Below, piece by piece: positions 29,723 through 38,719 of a stretch of DNA of 64,000 bases. Location of the stretch: NCBI GenBank assembly GCA_002428015.1, contig DIZW01000110.1, positions 14,906 to 78,905 of the forward strand, given 5' to 3'. Both the position numbers and the translations under genes were made by a program. The first letter of the stretch is position 1. Each line of letters begins with the position of its first letter. The DNA is from Oxalobacteraceae bacterium UBA6018 (GTDB lineage Bacteria > Pseudomonadota > Gammaproteobacteria > Burkholderiales > Burkholderiaceae_D). Under the pieces are notes generated by a model. It was given only the letters and a program-made list of their open reading frames with translations, ran no database searches and was not told the origin of the DNA.

Positions 29723-31093
29723 TTATCCCATCCCGCCCGGCATCATGCCCTTCATCGAGCGCATCATCTTCATCAAGCCCCCGCCCTTGAGCTTTTTCAT
29801 CATGGTTTGCATCTGGTCGTACTGCGCCAGCATGCGGTTGACCTCCTGCACCTGGACCCCGGCACCGGCCGCGATACGGCGCTTGCGGGTGGCCTTGATC
29901 AGCTCCGGCTTGGCCCGTTCGGCCGGCGTCATCGAGTCGATGATGCCGACCATGCGCCGCACCTGCTTGTCCGCCTGGTCCATGTTGGCGCCGCCGGCGG
30001 CCTGCTGGAACTGGGCCGGCAGCTTGTCGATCAGGCTGGCCATGCCGCCCATTTTCTTCATCTGGCCCAGCTGCGACTTGAAGTCGTTCATGTCGAAGCG
30101 GCCGCCGACCTTGATCTTGTTGGCCAGGTCCTGGGCGGCCTTGCTGTCGACGCCCTTGCGCGCCTCCTCGACCAGGGCCAGGATGTCGCCCATGCCCAGG
30201 ATGCGGTTGGCCATGCGCTGGGCGTCGAAGGCCTCCAGGCCGTCCAGCTTCTCCGACACGCCGGCGAACTTGATCGGCTTGCCGGTGATGTGGCGTACCG
30301 ACAGCGCCGCGCCGCCGCGCGAGTCGCCATCGAGCTTGGTGAGCACGATGCCGGTCAGCGGCAGCGCGTCATTGAAGGCCTTGGCGGTGTTGATCGCGTC
30401 CTGGCCCAGCATGGCGTCGACCACGAACAGGGTCTCGATCGGCTTGACGGCCGCGTGCACGGCGCTAATTTCCTGCATCATCGCCTCGTCGATGCCCAGG
30501 CGGCCGGCGGTGTCGATGATGAGCACGTCGTGGTAATGCTTGCGGGCCCAGTCCAGCGCGGCCAGGGCGATATCGACCGGCTTGTCGGTGGCCGCCGACG
30601 GGAAGAAGTCGGCCCCGACCTGCTTGGTGACGGCCTCGAGCTGAGCGATCGCAGCCGGGCGGTAGACGTCGGCCGACACCGTCAGCACCTTCTTTTTCTT
30701 CTCTTCCTTCAGATACTTGGCCAGCTTGCCGACGGTGGTAGTTTTACCTGCGCCCTGCAAGCCGGCCATCAGGATGATCGCCGGCGGCTGCTGCGCGAAG
30801 CTCAGCTGCGACGCCTCCGGGCCCAGGTCCGCGCCCATCAGCTGGGCCAGTTCGCGCTGCACCACGCCGACCAGCGCCTGGCCCGGGCTGAGCGACGCGA
30901 TGACCTCCTCGCCCAGCGCTTTTTCCTTCACGCGGCCGATGAATTCGCGCACCGCGGGCAGCGCCACGTCGGCCTCGAGCAAGGCCAGGCGCACTTCGCG
31001 CAGCATCTCGGCGGTGTTCGATTCGGTCAGACGAGCCTCACCGCGCATGGTCTTGACGACCTTGGCGAGGCGTTGAGTTAAGTTATCTAGCAT
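29723..31093 (-). CDS. ffh: Signal recognition particle protein Ffh
   Basis: 456 residues from MLDNLTQRLAKVVKTMRG at 31093; the frame is open 38 codons upstream but without conserved sequence. N domain helices lead to the GTPase: P-loop GLQGAGKTTT (about 107-116), DTAGRLGIDEAM, and TKLDGDSRGGAALS. The C-terminal M domain is Met-rich and ends MRSMKGMMPGGMG. It binds 4.5S RNA and signal sequences of nascent membrane proteins and delivers them to FtsY. No 4.5S RNA gene was recognised in this window. It is divergent from the ABC transporter operon. Confidence 0.98.
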   Translation of the reverse strand: MLDNLTQRLAKVVKTMRGEARLTESNTAEMLREVRLALLEADVALPAVREFIGRVKEKALGEEVIASLSPGQALVGVVQRELAQLMGADLGPEASQLSFAQQPPAIILMAGLQGAGKTTTVGKLAKYLKEEKKKKVLTVSADVYRPAAIAQLEAVTKQVGADFFPSAATDKPVDIALAALDWARKHYHDVLIIDTAGRLGIDEAMMQEISAVHAAVKPIETLFVVDAMLGQDAINTAKAFNDALPLTGIVLTKLDGDSRGGAALSVRHITGKPIKFAGVSEKLDGLEAFDAQRMANRILGMGDILALVEEARKGVDSKAAQDLANKIKVGGRFDMNDFKSQLGQMKKMGGMASLIDKLPAQFQQAAGGANMDQADKQVRRMVGIIDSMTPAERAKPELIKATRKRRIAAGAGVQVQEVNRMLAQYDQMQTMMKKLKGGGLMKMMRSMKGMMPGGMG

Positions 31094-31328
31094 GGCAAAC
31101 CTGACTAAAGAAGACGGCGGTGGGAGCGCCGGCGCAAGGCCGGCAGGGCGCCATTTTACCCTAAGGGATAGCGCGCCACCGGCCGCGGCCTCGTCCTCTT
31201 TAGGCATTTTCTCGGTCGGGGTAGGCGTTTTCTGCTTTCACCGTTAGAAGTGGAAACATTGTCGATTTTGCCCGCATAATGGCGAGCAACGCGTGACCAT
31301 ATCGAAACCGATGTCCTTCATGGAGATA

Positions 31329-31364
31329 GGTATGACAGCAGGTATGACAGCAGGTATGACAACA
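31329..31364 (+). repeat. Three 12-base tandem units at the start of the ABC binding-protein gene
   Basis: The unit GGTATGACAGCA occurs at 31329, 31341 and 31353, the last with one change. Each unit carries an in-frame ATG, so it encodes repeated Met-Thr-Ala-Gly and supplies three possible start codons (31332, 31344, 31356). Confidence 0.85.
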
Positions 31365-32342
31365 GTTTGGACGGCAAGGCGATTATGCGGGGCCGTCGCC
31401 CTCGCCGCGGTCGTGGCTGCCGGCACGGTCCAGGCGCAGGAGGTGGTACGTCTTGGCAACCTCAAGCTGGCCCACTACGGCGCGGTCGCCTACATCAAGG
31501 AATTAGCCCCCCAATGCGGCATCAAGGTGGACGAGAAGGCCTTCGCCAAAGGCCTGGACGTGATGCAGGCGATCATCGCTGGCGAGCTCGACGTCGGCGC
31601 CACCGCCTCCGAAGCAGCCATTTCCGGTCGCGCCAGCGGGGTTCCCATCTACGTCGTGGCCGGTTTCGCGCGCGGCGGGGCGCGCCTGGTGGGCCGGCCC
31701 GGGCTCAACATCCAAGGCATCAAGGACCTTAAAGGCAAGAAGGTTGGCGTCACGCGCGGCGCCATCCAGGAAGTGCTGCTCATGGCCGAGCTGCAAAAAT
31801 TCGGCATGACGGCCGACAGCGTCCCGGGCAAGGATGTCCAGCTGATCTATTTATCCTATCCCGACCTCAACCAGGCCATGCTCGGCAAGAACATCGACGC
31901 CATGATGCAATCCGAGCCCCAATCCTCGCAGGCGATCAACAAAGGATTCGGCGTTGAAGTGATGAAGCCCTACGACACCCCCATTGGCGAGCCGATCCGC
32001 ACGATGGTCATGAGTGAAGCGTTTTACAAGGAAAAGCCTACGCTGGCCGAAAAATTCATGCGCTGCTTTGTTCGCGCCACCAAGACCTTTATCGACAACC
32101 ACGCCGTCGCCGAAAAATACGTGCGCGAATCGATCTTCAAAGGTCAGCTCAGCAAAGACGATTTCGACGACGCCATCGGCAATTCCCCGTATATGTACGA
32201 CATCACCCCGGTCCATATCCAGGTCACCACCGACACCATGGTCAAGACTGGCGTCGGCAGGCTGGGCAGGGCACCGCTGGCGCGCGACTGGGTCAAGACC
32301 GACCTGCTCGACGAGGCCAAGAAAGCCCTCAACGTCAAATAA
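31332..32342 (+). CDS. ABC transporter substrate-binding protein (NitT/TauT type)
   Basis: 336 residues from the ATG at 31332, chosen because GGAGATAGGT sits directly before it; starts at 31293 or 31311 are possible but lack such a site. A signal peptide (WTARRLCGAVALAAVVAAG, cleavage near VQA-Q) is followed by the periplasmic fold of the nitrate/sulfonate/thiamine-precursor group: VRLGNLKLAHYGAV, GLDVMQAIIAGELDVGATAS, IKDLKGKKVGVTRGAIQEV. Substrate cannot be read from the sequence. The permease starts 196 bases later, beyond a repeat element, so the operon continues only if transcription passes that element. Confidence 0.9.
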   Translation: MTAGMTAGMTTVWTARRLCGAVALAAVVAAGTVQAQEVVRLGNLKLAHYGAVAYIKELAPQCGIKVDEKAFAKGLDVMQAIIAGELDVGATASEAAISGRASGVPIYVVAGFARGGARLVGRPGLNIQGIKDLKGKKVGVTRGAIQEVLLMAELQKFGMTADSVPGKDVQLIYLSYPDLNQAMLGKNIDAMMQSEPQSSQAINKGFGVEVMKPYDTPIGEPIRTMVMSEAFYKEKPTLAEKFMRCFVRATKTFIDNHAVAEKYVRESIFKGQLSKDDFDDAIGNSPYMYDITPVHIQVTTDTMVKTGVGRLGRAPLARDWVKTDLLDEAKKALNVK

Positions 32343-32346
32343 CCGA

Positions 32347-32494
32347 GGGGGTCGGAGGCGACATTCGGACACGGCCTCGGCCGGAAGTCCGCGGCGAATT
32401 GATTCTGGTAGTGCGGTGGGGTCGCCTCCGACCCCACAGATAATCGCGAACTTAACGCTGATGAGCCCGTGTCCGAATGTCGCCTCCGACCCCG
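32347..32494. repeat. REP/BIME-like palindromic repeat element
   Basis: A perfect 27-base inverted repeat (32348-32374 and 32467-32493) has arms beginning GGGGTCGGAGGCGACATTCG and ending CGCCTCCGACCCC. Between them is a hairpin with a 9-bp stem GTGGGGTCG/CGACCCCAC (32416-32437, loop CCTC) that shares the GTCG-CCTC-CGAC core. Each arm contains the same core. This arrangement resembles bacterial interspersed mosaic elements spread by REP-associated tyrosine transposases; no such transposase gene is in the window. It occupies the gap between the binding-protein and permease genes. Confidence 0.8.
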
Positions 32495-32538
32495 TGGTTC
32501 GATCGTTGCGCGTAAGCGTTTTGGAGGAGGGAGTTTAG

Positions 32539-33348
32539 ATGAGGAAGTTGCGTGAATTCGGCATCGGATTGGCGGTGCCGGCCGCGCTTGTCGGTTTTTG
32601 GCAGGCGGCGTCGATGCTGGGATGGGTGAATCCCCAGGTGCTGCCGTCGCCGCTGGCGGTCGTCGAGCGCTGGTTCGCCTACTTGCTGCCCTTGGAGCCG
32701 CATACGGAGGGGAGCTGGGTGCGCTGGGCGTTCTCGGGGGAGCTGTTCGTCGACGCGGCCGCGAGCATGTACCGGGTGGTGGTGGGCTTCGCAATCGGGG
32801 CGGCGTTGGCGTTGCCGCTGGCCTTGCTGATGGGGGCCAGCGCGCGGGTGTACGCCTGGTGTAATCCGCTAGTGCAGGTGCTGCGCCCGATTCCGCCGAT
32901 CGCTTACATTCCCTTGGCGATCTTGTGGTTTGGGCTGGGTAATCCGCCGGCCATCTTTTTGATCTCGCTGGGGGCATTTTTTCCTGTGCTGATGAATACC
33001 ATCGCCGGTGTGCGCCAGGTGGACGGCATTTATCTGCGCGCGGCGCGCAACCTGGGCGCGGGCCGCCTCACATTGTTTGTGCGGGTGATCTTGCCGGCCG
33101 CGGTGCCGTATATCTTGTCGGGCGTGCGGATCGGGATCGGGACGGCGTTTATCGTGGTGATCGTGGCGGAAATGATCGCGGTCAATAGCGGCCTGGGTTT
33201 CCGTATGCTGGAGGCGCGTGAGTATTTTTGGCCCGATAAGATCGTGGCGGGCATGATCACCATCGGCATGCTGGGCCTGGCGATCGACGTGGGGATGAAT
33301 CGCTTGAATAACCATTTGCTGCGCTGGCATCGCGGCCTGGAGCATTGA
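32539..33348 (+). CDS. ABC transporter permease (NitT/TauT type)
   Basis: 269 residues, six hydrophobic segments. The cytoplasmic EAA loop reads RNLGAGRLTLFVRVILPAAVPYILSGVRIG (about 172-200), which is diagnostic for binding-protein-dependent permeases of the TauC/SsuC/NrtB class. GGAGGAGGG gives a strong ribosome site. A loop after the second segment is longer than usual (LEPHTEGSWVRW). It is followed by the ATPase gene after one base. It forms the membrane channel of the importer encoded here. Confidence 0.93.
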   Translation: MRKLREFGIGLAVPAALVGFWQAASMLGWVNPQVLPSPLAVVERWFAYLLPLEPHTEGSWVRWAFSGELFVDAAASMYRVVVGFAIGAALALPLALLMGASARVYAWCNPLVQVLRPIPPIAYIPLAILWFGLGNPPAIFLISLGAFFPVLMNTIAGVRQVDGIYLRAARNLGAGRLTLFVRVILPAAVPYILSGVRIGIGTAFIVVIVAEMIAVNSGLGFRMLEAREYFWPDKIVAGMITIGMLGLAIDVGMNRLNNHLLRWHRGLEH

Positions 33349-33349
33349 G

Positions 33350-34150
33350 ATGAAATCGGCCCATATCGTCATTTCAGGCGTCAGCAAGGTTTTCAGCGGC
33401 AGCGCCGGCAAGGAGCTGGTGGCGCTGCGCGATATCGACCTGGAGATTCCGCGCGGGCAGTTCATCTGTCTGCTGGGTCCTTCCGGATGCGGCAAGTCGA
33501 CCTTGCTCAACGCCGTGGCGGGATTCGCGCCGCCGTCTTCCGGGAGCATCGTGGCCGGCGGGATGGCGGTCCGCGGCCCCGGCCCGGACCGGGGCATGGT
33601 GTTCCAGGAGTACGCGCTGTTCCCGTGGATGACGGTCGAGGAGAACGTCGCCTTCGGGCTGCAGATCAAGCGCCTGCCCAAGCCGGAGATCGCGCGGCGC
33701 GTCGCCACGCTGCTGGCGACCTTGTCGTTGGCGGACTTTCGCCAGCGCTATCCGAAGGACTTGTCCGGGGGCATGCGCCAGCGCGTGGCGATCGCGCGCG
33801 TGCTGGCGCTGGACTCGCCGATCATGTTGATGGATGAGCCCTTCGGCGCGCTCGACGCGCTGACCCGGCGCAACCTGCAGGATGAATTGCTGCGCATTTG
33901 GGCCGAGCTGAAGAAGACCATCCTGTTCGTCACCCATAGTATCGAGGAGGCGATCTACCTGGCGGACCGCATCGTGGTGATGACTTACCGGCCAGGAACG
34001 GTCAAGCGCGACCTGCTGGTCGGGTTGCCGCGCATACGCGACCCGGCGGCGCCGGAATTTAACGCCTTGAAGCGCGAGCTGGGCCTGCTGGTGATGGAGG
34101 AGCAGCAGCGCCATCACCACGATGAGCTGCGCATGGCCGCCGTCGACTGA
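33350..34150 (+). CDS. ABC transporter ATP-binding protein (NitT/TauT type)
   Basis: 266 residues. Walker A is GPSGCGKST (about 43-51), the Q-loop is VFQEYALFPWM, the signature is LSGGMRQRVAIARVLA, and Walker B with catalytic Glu is IMLMDEPFGALDAL; the switch His is in LFVTHSIEEAIYLADRIVVM. This matches the TauB/SsuB/NrtD group. The C-terminus carries a His-rich segment (EEQQRHHHDEL). Last gene of the ABC operon, one base after the permease stop. Stop at 34150; the ccsA-like gene follows after 108 bases. Confidence 0.95.
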   Translation: MKSAHIVISGVSKVFSGSAGKELVALRDIDLEIPRGQFICLLGPSGCGKSTLLNAVAGFAPPSSGSIVAGGMAVRGPGPDRGMVFQEYALFPWMTVEENVAFGLQIKRLPKPEIARRVATLLATLSLADFRQRYPKDLSGGMRQRVAIARVLALDSPIMLMDEPFGALDALTRRNLQDELLRIWAELKKTILFVTHSIEEAIYLADRIVVMTYRPGTVKRDLLVGLPRIRDPAAPEFNALKRELGLLVMEEQQRHHHDELRMAAVD

Positions 34151-34258
34151 GCGGCGGCGCCGCCGGCGGCGCTCCGCTGGCGGCAAAAATACCCCGTCAG
34201 AAATCGCTGGGGCGGGCCCGGATGCCCGCGCCGGCGCGATCCAGTGTAAACTTCGACC

Positions 34259-35062
34259 ATGCAGACCTATTTATTACTGGCAGCGGCGTTGCTGTACGCC
34301 GTCTGCGCCTTCCTTCCGGCCAGCGCGCGCCGCGCGGTCTCGGGCGTCACCGCCGCCGCCTGGGTGCTGCACGCTCTGGCGCTGTCGTCCGACGTCACCG
34401 CCAGCTCCAGTCCCCGGTTCGGCTTCGCGATGATGATCTCGGCGGCGCTGTGGGTGTCGGTGGCCGCCTACTGGATCGAAAACCGCAATCTGGCGCTGGA
34501 CGGGCTGCGCCGCCTGGTGATGCCGTGCGCCGCCGTGGCGGCCGCGCTGCCGGCGGTGTTCCCCGGCGAGGTGCTGCAGCTGGAGGGCAAGGCGCCGGCC
34601 TACGCCTGGCACATCGCGGTGGCGATCCTGGCCTACAGCACCTTGACCATCGCGGCCTTCCACGCGGTGCTGATGGCGCTGCAGGAGTCGCGCCTGCATA
34701 CGCGCACGCCGCGCGCGCACTGGCTGTCGGGCGCGCTGGACCAGCTGCCGGCCTTGCTGACCATGGAAAAACTGCTGTTTCGCCTGATCGCGATCGGGTT
34801 CGTGCTGCTCAGCCTGACCGTGTTGTCGGGCGTGGTGTTCTCGGAGCAGCTGTTCGGCATCGCCCTGCGCTGGGACCATAAGACCGTGTTCGCGCTGCTG
34901 TCGTGGGTGTTGTTCGGTGCGCTGCTGGCCGGGCGCCGCTGGCGCGGCTGGCGCGGCAAGACCGCGCTGCGCTTCACCCTGGCCGGGTTTGCCACCTTGG
35001 TGCTCGCCTATGTGGGCAGCCGTTTTGTGTTCGAAGTTATTTTGCATCGAGGTTTCGTATGA
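34259..35062 (+). CDS. CcsA/HemX-like inner-membrane protein (cytochrome c assembly family)
   Basis: 267 residues with about eight hydrophobic segments. The conserved parts of the YpjD/CcsA group are visible: YAWHIAVAILAYSTLTIAAFHAVLM (about 120-145), FRLIAIGFVLLSLTVLSGVVFSEQLFG, and RWDHKTVFALLSWVLFGALL with the Trp-Asp-x-Lys motif. In betaproteobacteria such a gene commonly lies divergent from ffh; here the ABC operon intervenes. A direct role in haem export to c-type cytochromes is not proven for this subgroup. It overlaps the next gene by four bases (ATGA). Confidence 0.88.
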   Translation: MQTYLLLAAALLYAVCAFLPASARRAVSGVTAAAWVLHALALSSDVTASSSPRFGFAMMISAALWVSVAAYWIENRNLALDGLRRLVMPCAAVAAALPAVFPGEVLQLEGKAPAYAWHIAVAILAYSTLTIAAFHAVLMALQESRLHTRTPRAHWLSGALDQLPALLTMEKLLFRLIAIGFVLLSLTVLSGVVFSEQLFGIALRWDHKTVFALLSWVLFGALLAGRRWRGWRGKTALRFTLAGFATLVLAYVGSRFVFEVILHRGFV

Positions 35063-35310
35063 GCCGCCTTCTGTTCTGGATTGCCCTGGCCTGCCTGGTC
35101 GTGGCAGCCATCCGCAGCAAACTGCGTAGCGCCGGCCTGGGCGGCGGCGCGCCGGCGGCCCGCACCCACGGCGCCACCCCCCAAGTGGGGCAGGCCGAGG
35201 CGATGGCTTGCTGCGCGCATTGCCATATGTATTTCCCGGCGTCGGAGGCGGTGCGCGCCGACGGCTTGGACTATTGCAGTCCGGCCCACGTGCGCCAGCC
35301 GCCGCTTTGA
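35059..35310 (+). CDS. PP0621 family small protein with N-terminal anchor and Cys motif
   Basis: 83 residues from the ATG that overlaps the ccsA-like stop. One hydrophobic N-terminal segment (LLFWIALACLVVAAI), then a flexible Gly/Ala linker and a metal-binding-looking C-terminal part, CCAHCHMYFPASEAV...YCS. This layout matches the PP0621 family often encoded between ccsA and pilS in betaproteobacteria. Likely a membrane-anchored cytoplasmic zinc-ribbon-like protein of unknown function. The pilS start is eight bases after the stop, so the genes are co-transcribed. Confidence 0.85.
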   Translation: MSRLLFWIALACLVVAAIRSKLRSAGLGGGAPAARTHGATPQVGQAEAMACCAHCHMYFPASEAVRADGLDYCSPAHVRQPPL

Positions 35311-35317
35311 CCGCCCG

Positions 35318-36988
35318 ATGATCCGCTGGAGTGCGCTGTCGGCGCAGTCGCGCGAGACCTTCTGGCGCTCGCTGCAGGCACTGAACGCGACCCGCGTGGT
35401 CATCGCGCTGGTGCTGCTGGCCTATCTGTCGTTCGAACGCCGCGCCGACGCGCCCGGCAGCTTTCTGTATGCGCAAACCTGCATCGGCTACGTGATCGTG
35501 GCCTTGGGCTTCGCGGCGCTGACCCTGTATACGCGGCGCCGCTTCCTGCTGCAGGTGACGTCCCAGATCGCGCTCGATATGGTGGTCATCTCGCTGCTCT
35601 ACCTGGCCGGCGGCGGCGCCCGCAGCGGCCTGGTGATCCTGTACCTGTTCCCGCTGGCCGGGGCGGCCATCCTCACGCCCTTGCTGCTGGCGCTGTTCTC
35701 GGCCTCGCTGGTGACGCTGTTCCTGCTCGGCGAGAGCGTGTATCAGGTGATCACCGGAGACGCGCGCAGCGCGCCGATGCAGGCCGGCCTGTACGGCGCA
35801 GCCTTCTTCGCCATCGTGGCGGTGGTCAATCGCCTGGCCGCGCGCCTCATCCGCCAGGAGGAGCTGGCCGTGCGCCGCGGCGCCGACCTGAAGATCCAGA
35901 TGGCGATCAACCAGCTCATCATCGCCGACGTGGGCGACGGCATCCTGGTGGTGGGGCGCGACGGCGAGGTGTTCACCGGGAACCCGGCGGCCCAGTACAT
36001 GCTCGGTCTGGGCGAAGGCGCCCAGCATATCCGCCTGGGCGACCGGCCCGCCCTGGAGCCGATCGCCCAGGCGTTCGAGCAGTGGCTGGCGCAGGAGGGC
36101 GCCGGCGCCAAGGGCGTGCAGCGGGCCGCCTTCGTCACCGTCAAGCCTTACCACGACAATGCCGCCTGGAGCGGGCGGCGCGACCTGGCCGCCCACCTCA
36201 AGCTGCGCTTCGCCAAGGTCGACACGCCCGACGGCGAGGCCGGGCGCTGCGTGATCTTCATGCAGGACGTGACGGCGATCGAGAACCAGGCCCAGGAGCT
36301 GAAGCTGGCCTCGATGGGGCGGCTCACGGCCAGCATCGCGCACGAGGTGCGCAATCCGCTCTCGGCGATCGGCCACGCCACCGCGCTGCTGGCCGAGGAC
36401 CTGAGCGCGCCCACCCACGCGCGCCTGCTCAAGATCGTCAGCGACAACGTGGGGCGGGTCAACCGCATGGTCGAGGACATCCTGCAGTTGTCGCGCAAGG
36501 TGCAGCCGAATGGCGATCCCTTGTTCCTGGCGAACTTTTTGGCCGAGCTGAAGACGGAATTTCAGGAAACCCACGCGCTCGCCAGTGATATAGTGGCGCT
36601 GGGTAATACCGGAACGGCGCCGGTGCGCTTCGACGCGCTGCACTTGCGCGAGGTGCTGGTCAATCTGCTGACGAACGCGATCCGTTACGCCAGCGGGATG
36701 GCCGGCAGCATCCGGATCTACGCGGTGACCGATGCCGCCGGGCGCATGGAATTGCATGTGCAGGACGACGGCCCCGGGATCACGCCGGAGATCCGCGCCC
36801 ACCTGTTCGAACCGTTCTACACCACCTCGAGCAAGGGCACCGGTCTGGGGCTGTACCTGGCGCGCGAACTGTGCCTGAACAACGAGGCGATGCTCGACTA
36901 CGAATACCGGTTCGACGGCGGCGTGTTCGGCCAGGCCAAGGCCAGCGGCAGGTTCGTGATCACCTTCGCCCAGCCGCTGGCGGCGTGA
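35318..36988 (+). CDS. pilS: Sensor histidine kinase PilS
   Basis: 556 residues from the ATG at 35318; a longer open frame upstream overlaps the PP0621 gene and is not credible. Six hydrophobic segments occupy about 25-175, a PAS-like sensor domain about 195-320, and the kinase core from 325: His342 in SIAHEVRNPLSAIGHAT, the N box LVNLLTNAIRYA, G1 DDGPGITPEI and G2 GTGLGLYLA. PilS responds to pilin levels in the membrane and phosphorylates PilR to control type IV pilus genes. pilR follows after 52 bases. Confidence 0.93.
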   Translation: MIRWSALSAQSRETFWRSLQALNATRVVIALVLLAYLSFERRADAPGSFLYAQTCIGYVIVALGFAALTLYTRRRFLLQVTSQIALDMVVISLLYLAGGGARSGLVILYLFPLAGAAILTPLLLALFSASLVTLFLLGESVYQVITGDARSAPMQAGLYGAAFFAIVAVVNRLAARLIRQEELAVRRGADLKIQMAINQLIIADVGDGILVVGRDGEVFTGNPAAQYMLGLGEGAQHIRLGDRPALEPIAQAFEQWLAQEGAGAKGVQRAAFVTVKPYHDNAAWSGRRDLAAHLKLRFAKVDTPDGEAGRCVIFMQDVTAIENQAQELKLASMGRLTASIAHEVRNPLSAIGHATALLAEDLSAPTHARLLKIVSDNVGRVNRMVEDILQLSRKVQPNGDPLFLANFLAELKTEFQETHALASDIVALGNTGTAPVRFDALHLREVLVNLLTNAIRYASGMAGSIRIYAVTDAAGRMELHVQDDGPGITPEIRAHLFEPFYTTSSKGTGLGLYLARELCLNNEAMLDYEYRFDGGVFGQAKASGRFVITFAQPLAA

Positions 36989-37040
36989 AGGCGCGCGCCG
37001 GCATGAAACGCAAGCGCTCTGTGACGAGAAAGGCAGTGCA

Positions 37041-38459
37041 ATGACTTCACCCCGGGTTCTGGTCGTCGACGATGAGGCGGACCTGCGCGAACTGCTCGAG
37101 ATCACCCTGGTCAGGATGGGGCTCGACGTGGACAGCGCCGAAACGCTGCGCGAGGCGCGCGCCTTCCTGGCCGGCACCGAGTACGCGCTGGTGCTGACCG
37201 ACATGCGCCTGCCCGACGGCCTGGGCCTGGAGCTGGTGCGCGAAGTGACGGCCAACTGCAAGGCCACCCCGATCGCCGTCGTCACCGCCTACGGCAGCGC
37301 CGACAACGCGGTGGTGGCGCTCAAGGCCGGCGCCTTCGATTACGTGTCCAAGCCGGTGGTGCTGGAGGAGTTGCGCGTGATGGTGCAGTCGGCGCTGCGC
37401 CTGTCGGCCGCGCCCGACGCGCCGGCCGCGGGCGTGGCCGCCTCGACCCGCCTGATCGGCGAATCGGCATCGATGCAGTCGCTGCGCGCGCAGATCGGCC
37501 GCCTGGCGCGTTCGATGGCGCCCATCGCGATCCACGGCGAGTCCGGCAGCGGCAAGGAGCTGGTGGCGCGCGAGATCCACGCGCAGAGCACGCGCGCGGC
37601 CAAGCCTTTCATCGCCGTCAACTGCGGCGCGATTCCCGAAACGCTGATGGAGGCGGAGTTCTTCGGCTACCGCAAGGGCGCCTTCACCGGCGCGGCGGAC
37701 GACCGCGACGGCTTCTTCCAGGCCGCCAACGGCGGCACCCTGATGCTCGACGAGGTGGCCGACCTGCCGCTGCCGATGCAGGTCAAGTTGCTGCGCGCGA
37801 TCCAGGAACGGCGCGTGCGCAAGATCGGCGCCACCGCCGAGGAGCCGGTGGACGTGCGCATCATCAGCGCCACCCACCAGGACCTGGCGCACTGCGTCGA
37901 GAGCGGGCGCTTCCGCCAGGATCTGTTCTACCGCCTCAATGTGATCGAGCTGTCGGTGCCGCCGCTGCGCGAGCGCCTGGACGACCTGGGCGTGCTGACC
38001 GCGGGGATCCTCAAGCGCCTGGCCGGGCCGGGCCAGCAGGCCGTGCTGGGCGCGCAGGTGCTCGAGACCCTGCGCGCCTACTCCTTCCCCGGCAACGTGC
38101 GCGAGCTGGAGAACGTGCTGGAACGGGCGCTGGCGTTCGCCGACCATGGCGTGATCGAGGTGGGCGACCTGGCGCTCAAGGGCGCGCGCCTGGCCGAAGC
38201 GGGTGCGCCGGCCGCGGCGCCGTCGGTCCCAGCCGCGCCATCGGCACCATCGGCGCCGCCGGCACCGAAGGGCGCCCCCGGCGACGCGCTGCCCAACTGC
38301 CTGCCCGAGTACCTGAACCAGATCGAACGCGACATCATCTTGCGGGCGCTGGCGCAAACCCAGTTCAACCGCACCCAGGCCGCTCAACTGCTGGGCATCA
38401 GCTTCCGCCAGCTGCGCTATCAAATGCAAAAGCTGGATATTCACGCGCCGGAGCCTTGA
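37041..38459 (+). CDS. pilR: Sigma-54-dependent response regulator PilR
   Basis: 472 residues. Receiver domain 1-120 with phospho-acceptor Asp54 in LVLTDMRLPDG and Lys in DYVSKPV. The AAA+ domain (about 140-375) shows Walker A GESGSGKEL, the sigma-54 contact loop GAFTGA, and Walker B GGTLMLDEVADL. An Ala/Pro-rich linker (about 390-415) leads to a Fis-type helix-turn-helix (RTQAAQLLGISFRQLRYQMQKL). It activates pilin and related promoters with RpoN. Operon with pilS. In many relatives ampD follows; here a 517-base gap and nrdA follow instead. Confidence 0.95.
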   Translation: MTSPRVLVVDDEADLRELLEITLVRMGLDVDSAETLREARAFLAGTEYALVLTDMRLPDGLGLELVREVTANCKATPIAVVTAYGSADNAVVALKAGAFDYVSKPVVLEELRVMVQSALRLSAAPDAPAAGVAASTRLIGESASMQSLRAQIGRLARSMAPIAIHGESGSGKELVAREIHAQSTRAAKPFIAVNCGAIPETLMEAEFFGYRKGAFTGAADDRDGFFQAANGGTLMLDEVADLPLPMQVKLLRAIQERRVRKIGATAEEPVDVRIISATHQDLAHCVESGRFRQDLFYRLNVIELSVPPLRERLDDLGVLTAGILKRLAGPGQQAVLGAQVLETLRAYSFPGNVRELENVLERALAFADHGVIEVGDLALKGARLAEAGAPAAAPSVPAAPSAPSAPPAPKGAPGDALPNCLPEYLNQIERDIILRALAQTQFNRTQAAQLLGISFRQLRYQMQKLDIHAPEP

Positions 38460-38690
38460 GCGCCACCAGGTCGTCCGGCGCCGCCCGGCCCTGCGAAAAC
38501 GGCCAGCGCCGCCGGCGGGTCGGCGCGCGCACCGTTGAGACCTCAAAAAGCCGTTGGCGAGCTCGTCCGCACCGAACGGGCTGGGCCGCGACGTTAGCGC
38601 TCGCTAACCCGCTGACCCTATCGGCGTCTGGCCTCGAAAATGTCAAGGTCGCCGCCGAAAATAAAACCGGAGTTTGATTCCAGTTACCTA

Positions 38691-38719
38691 TTGCACACGT
38701 GTGGGCTAGCCACTACAAT
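38691..38719 (+). promoter_or_regulatory. Sigma-70 promoter of nrdAB
   Basis: TTGCAC (38691-38696) and TACAAT (38714-38719) are separated by exactly 17 bases, each one base from consensus. Transcription would begin near 38726. The -10 hexamer is overlapped by the first NrdR-like box. Confidence 0.75.

Noticed and set aside
38456..38677. 73-codon frame after pilR as a small gene or ampD remnant
   Set aside because: No resemblance to AmpD, no ribosome site, and Arg-rich shadow composition.
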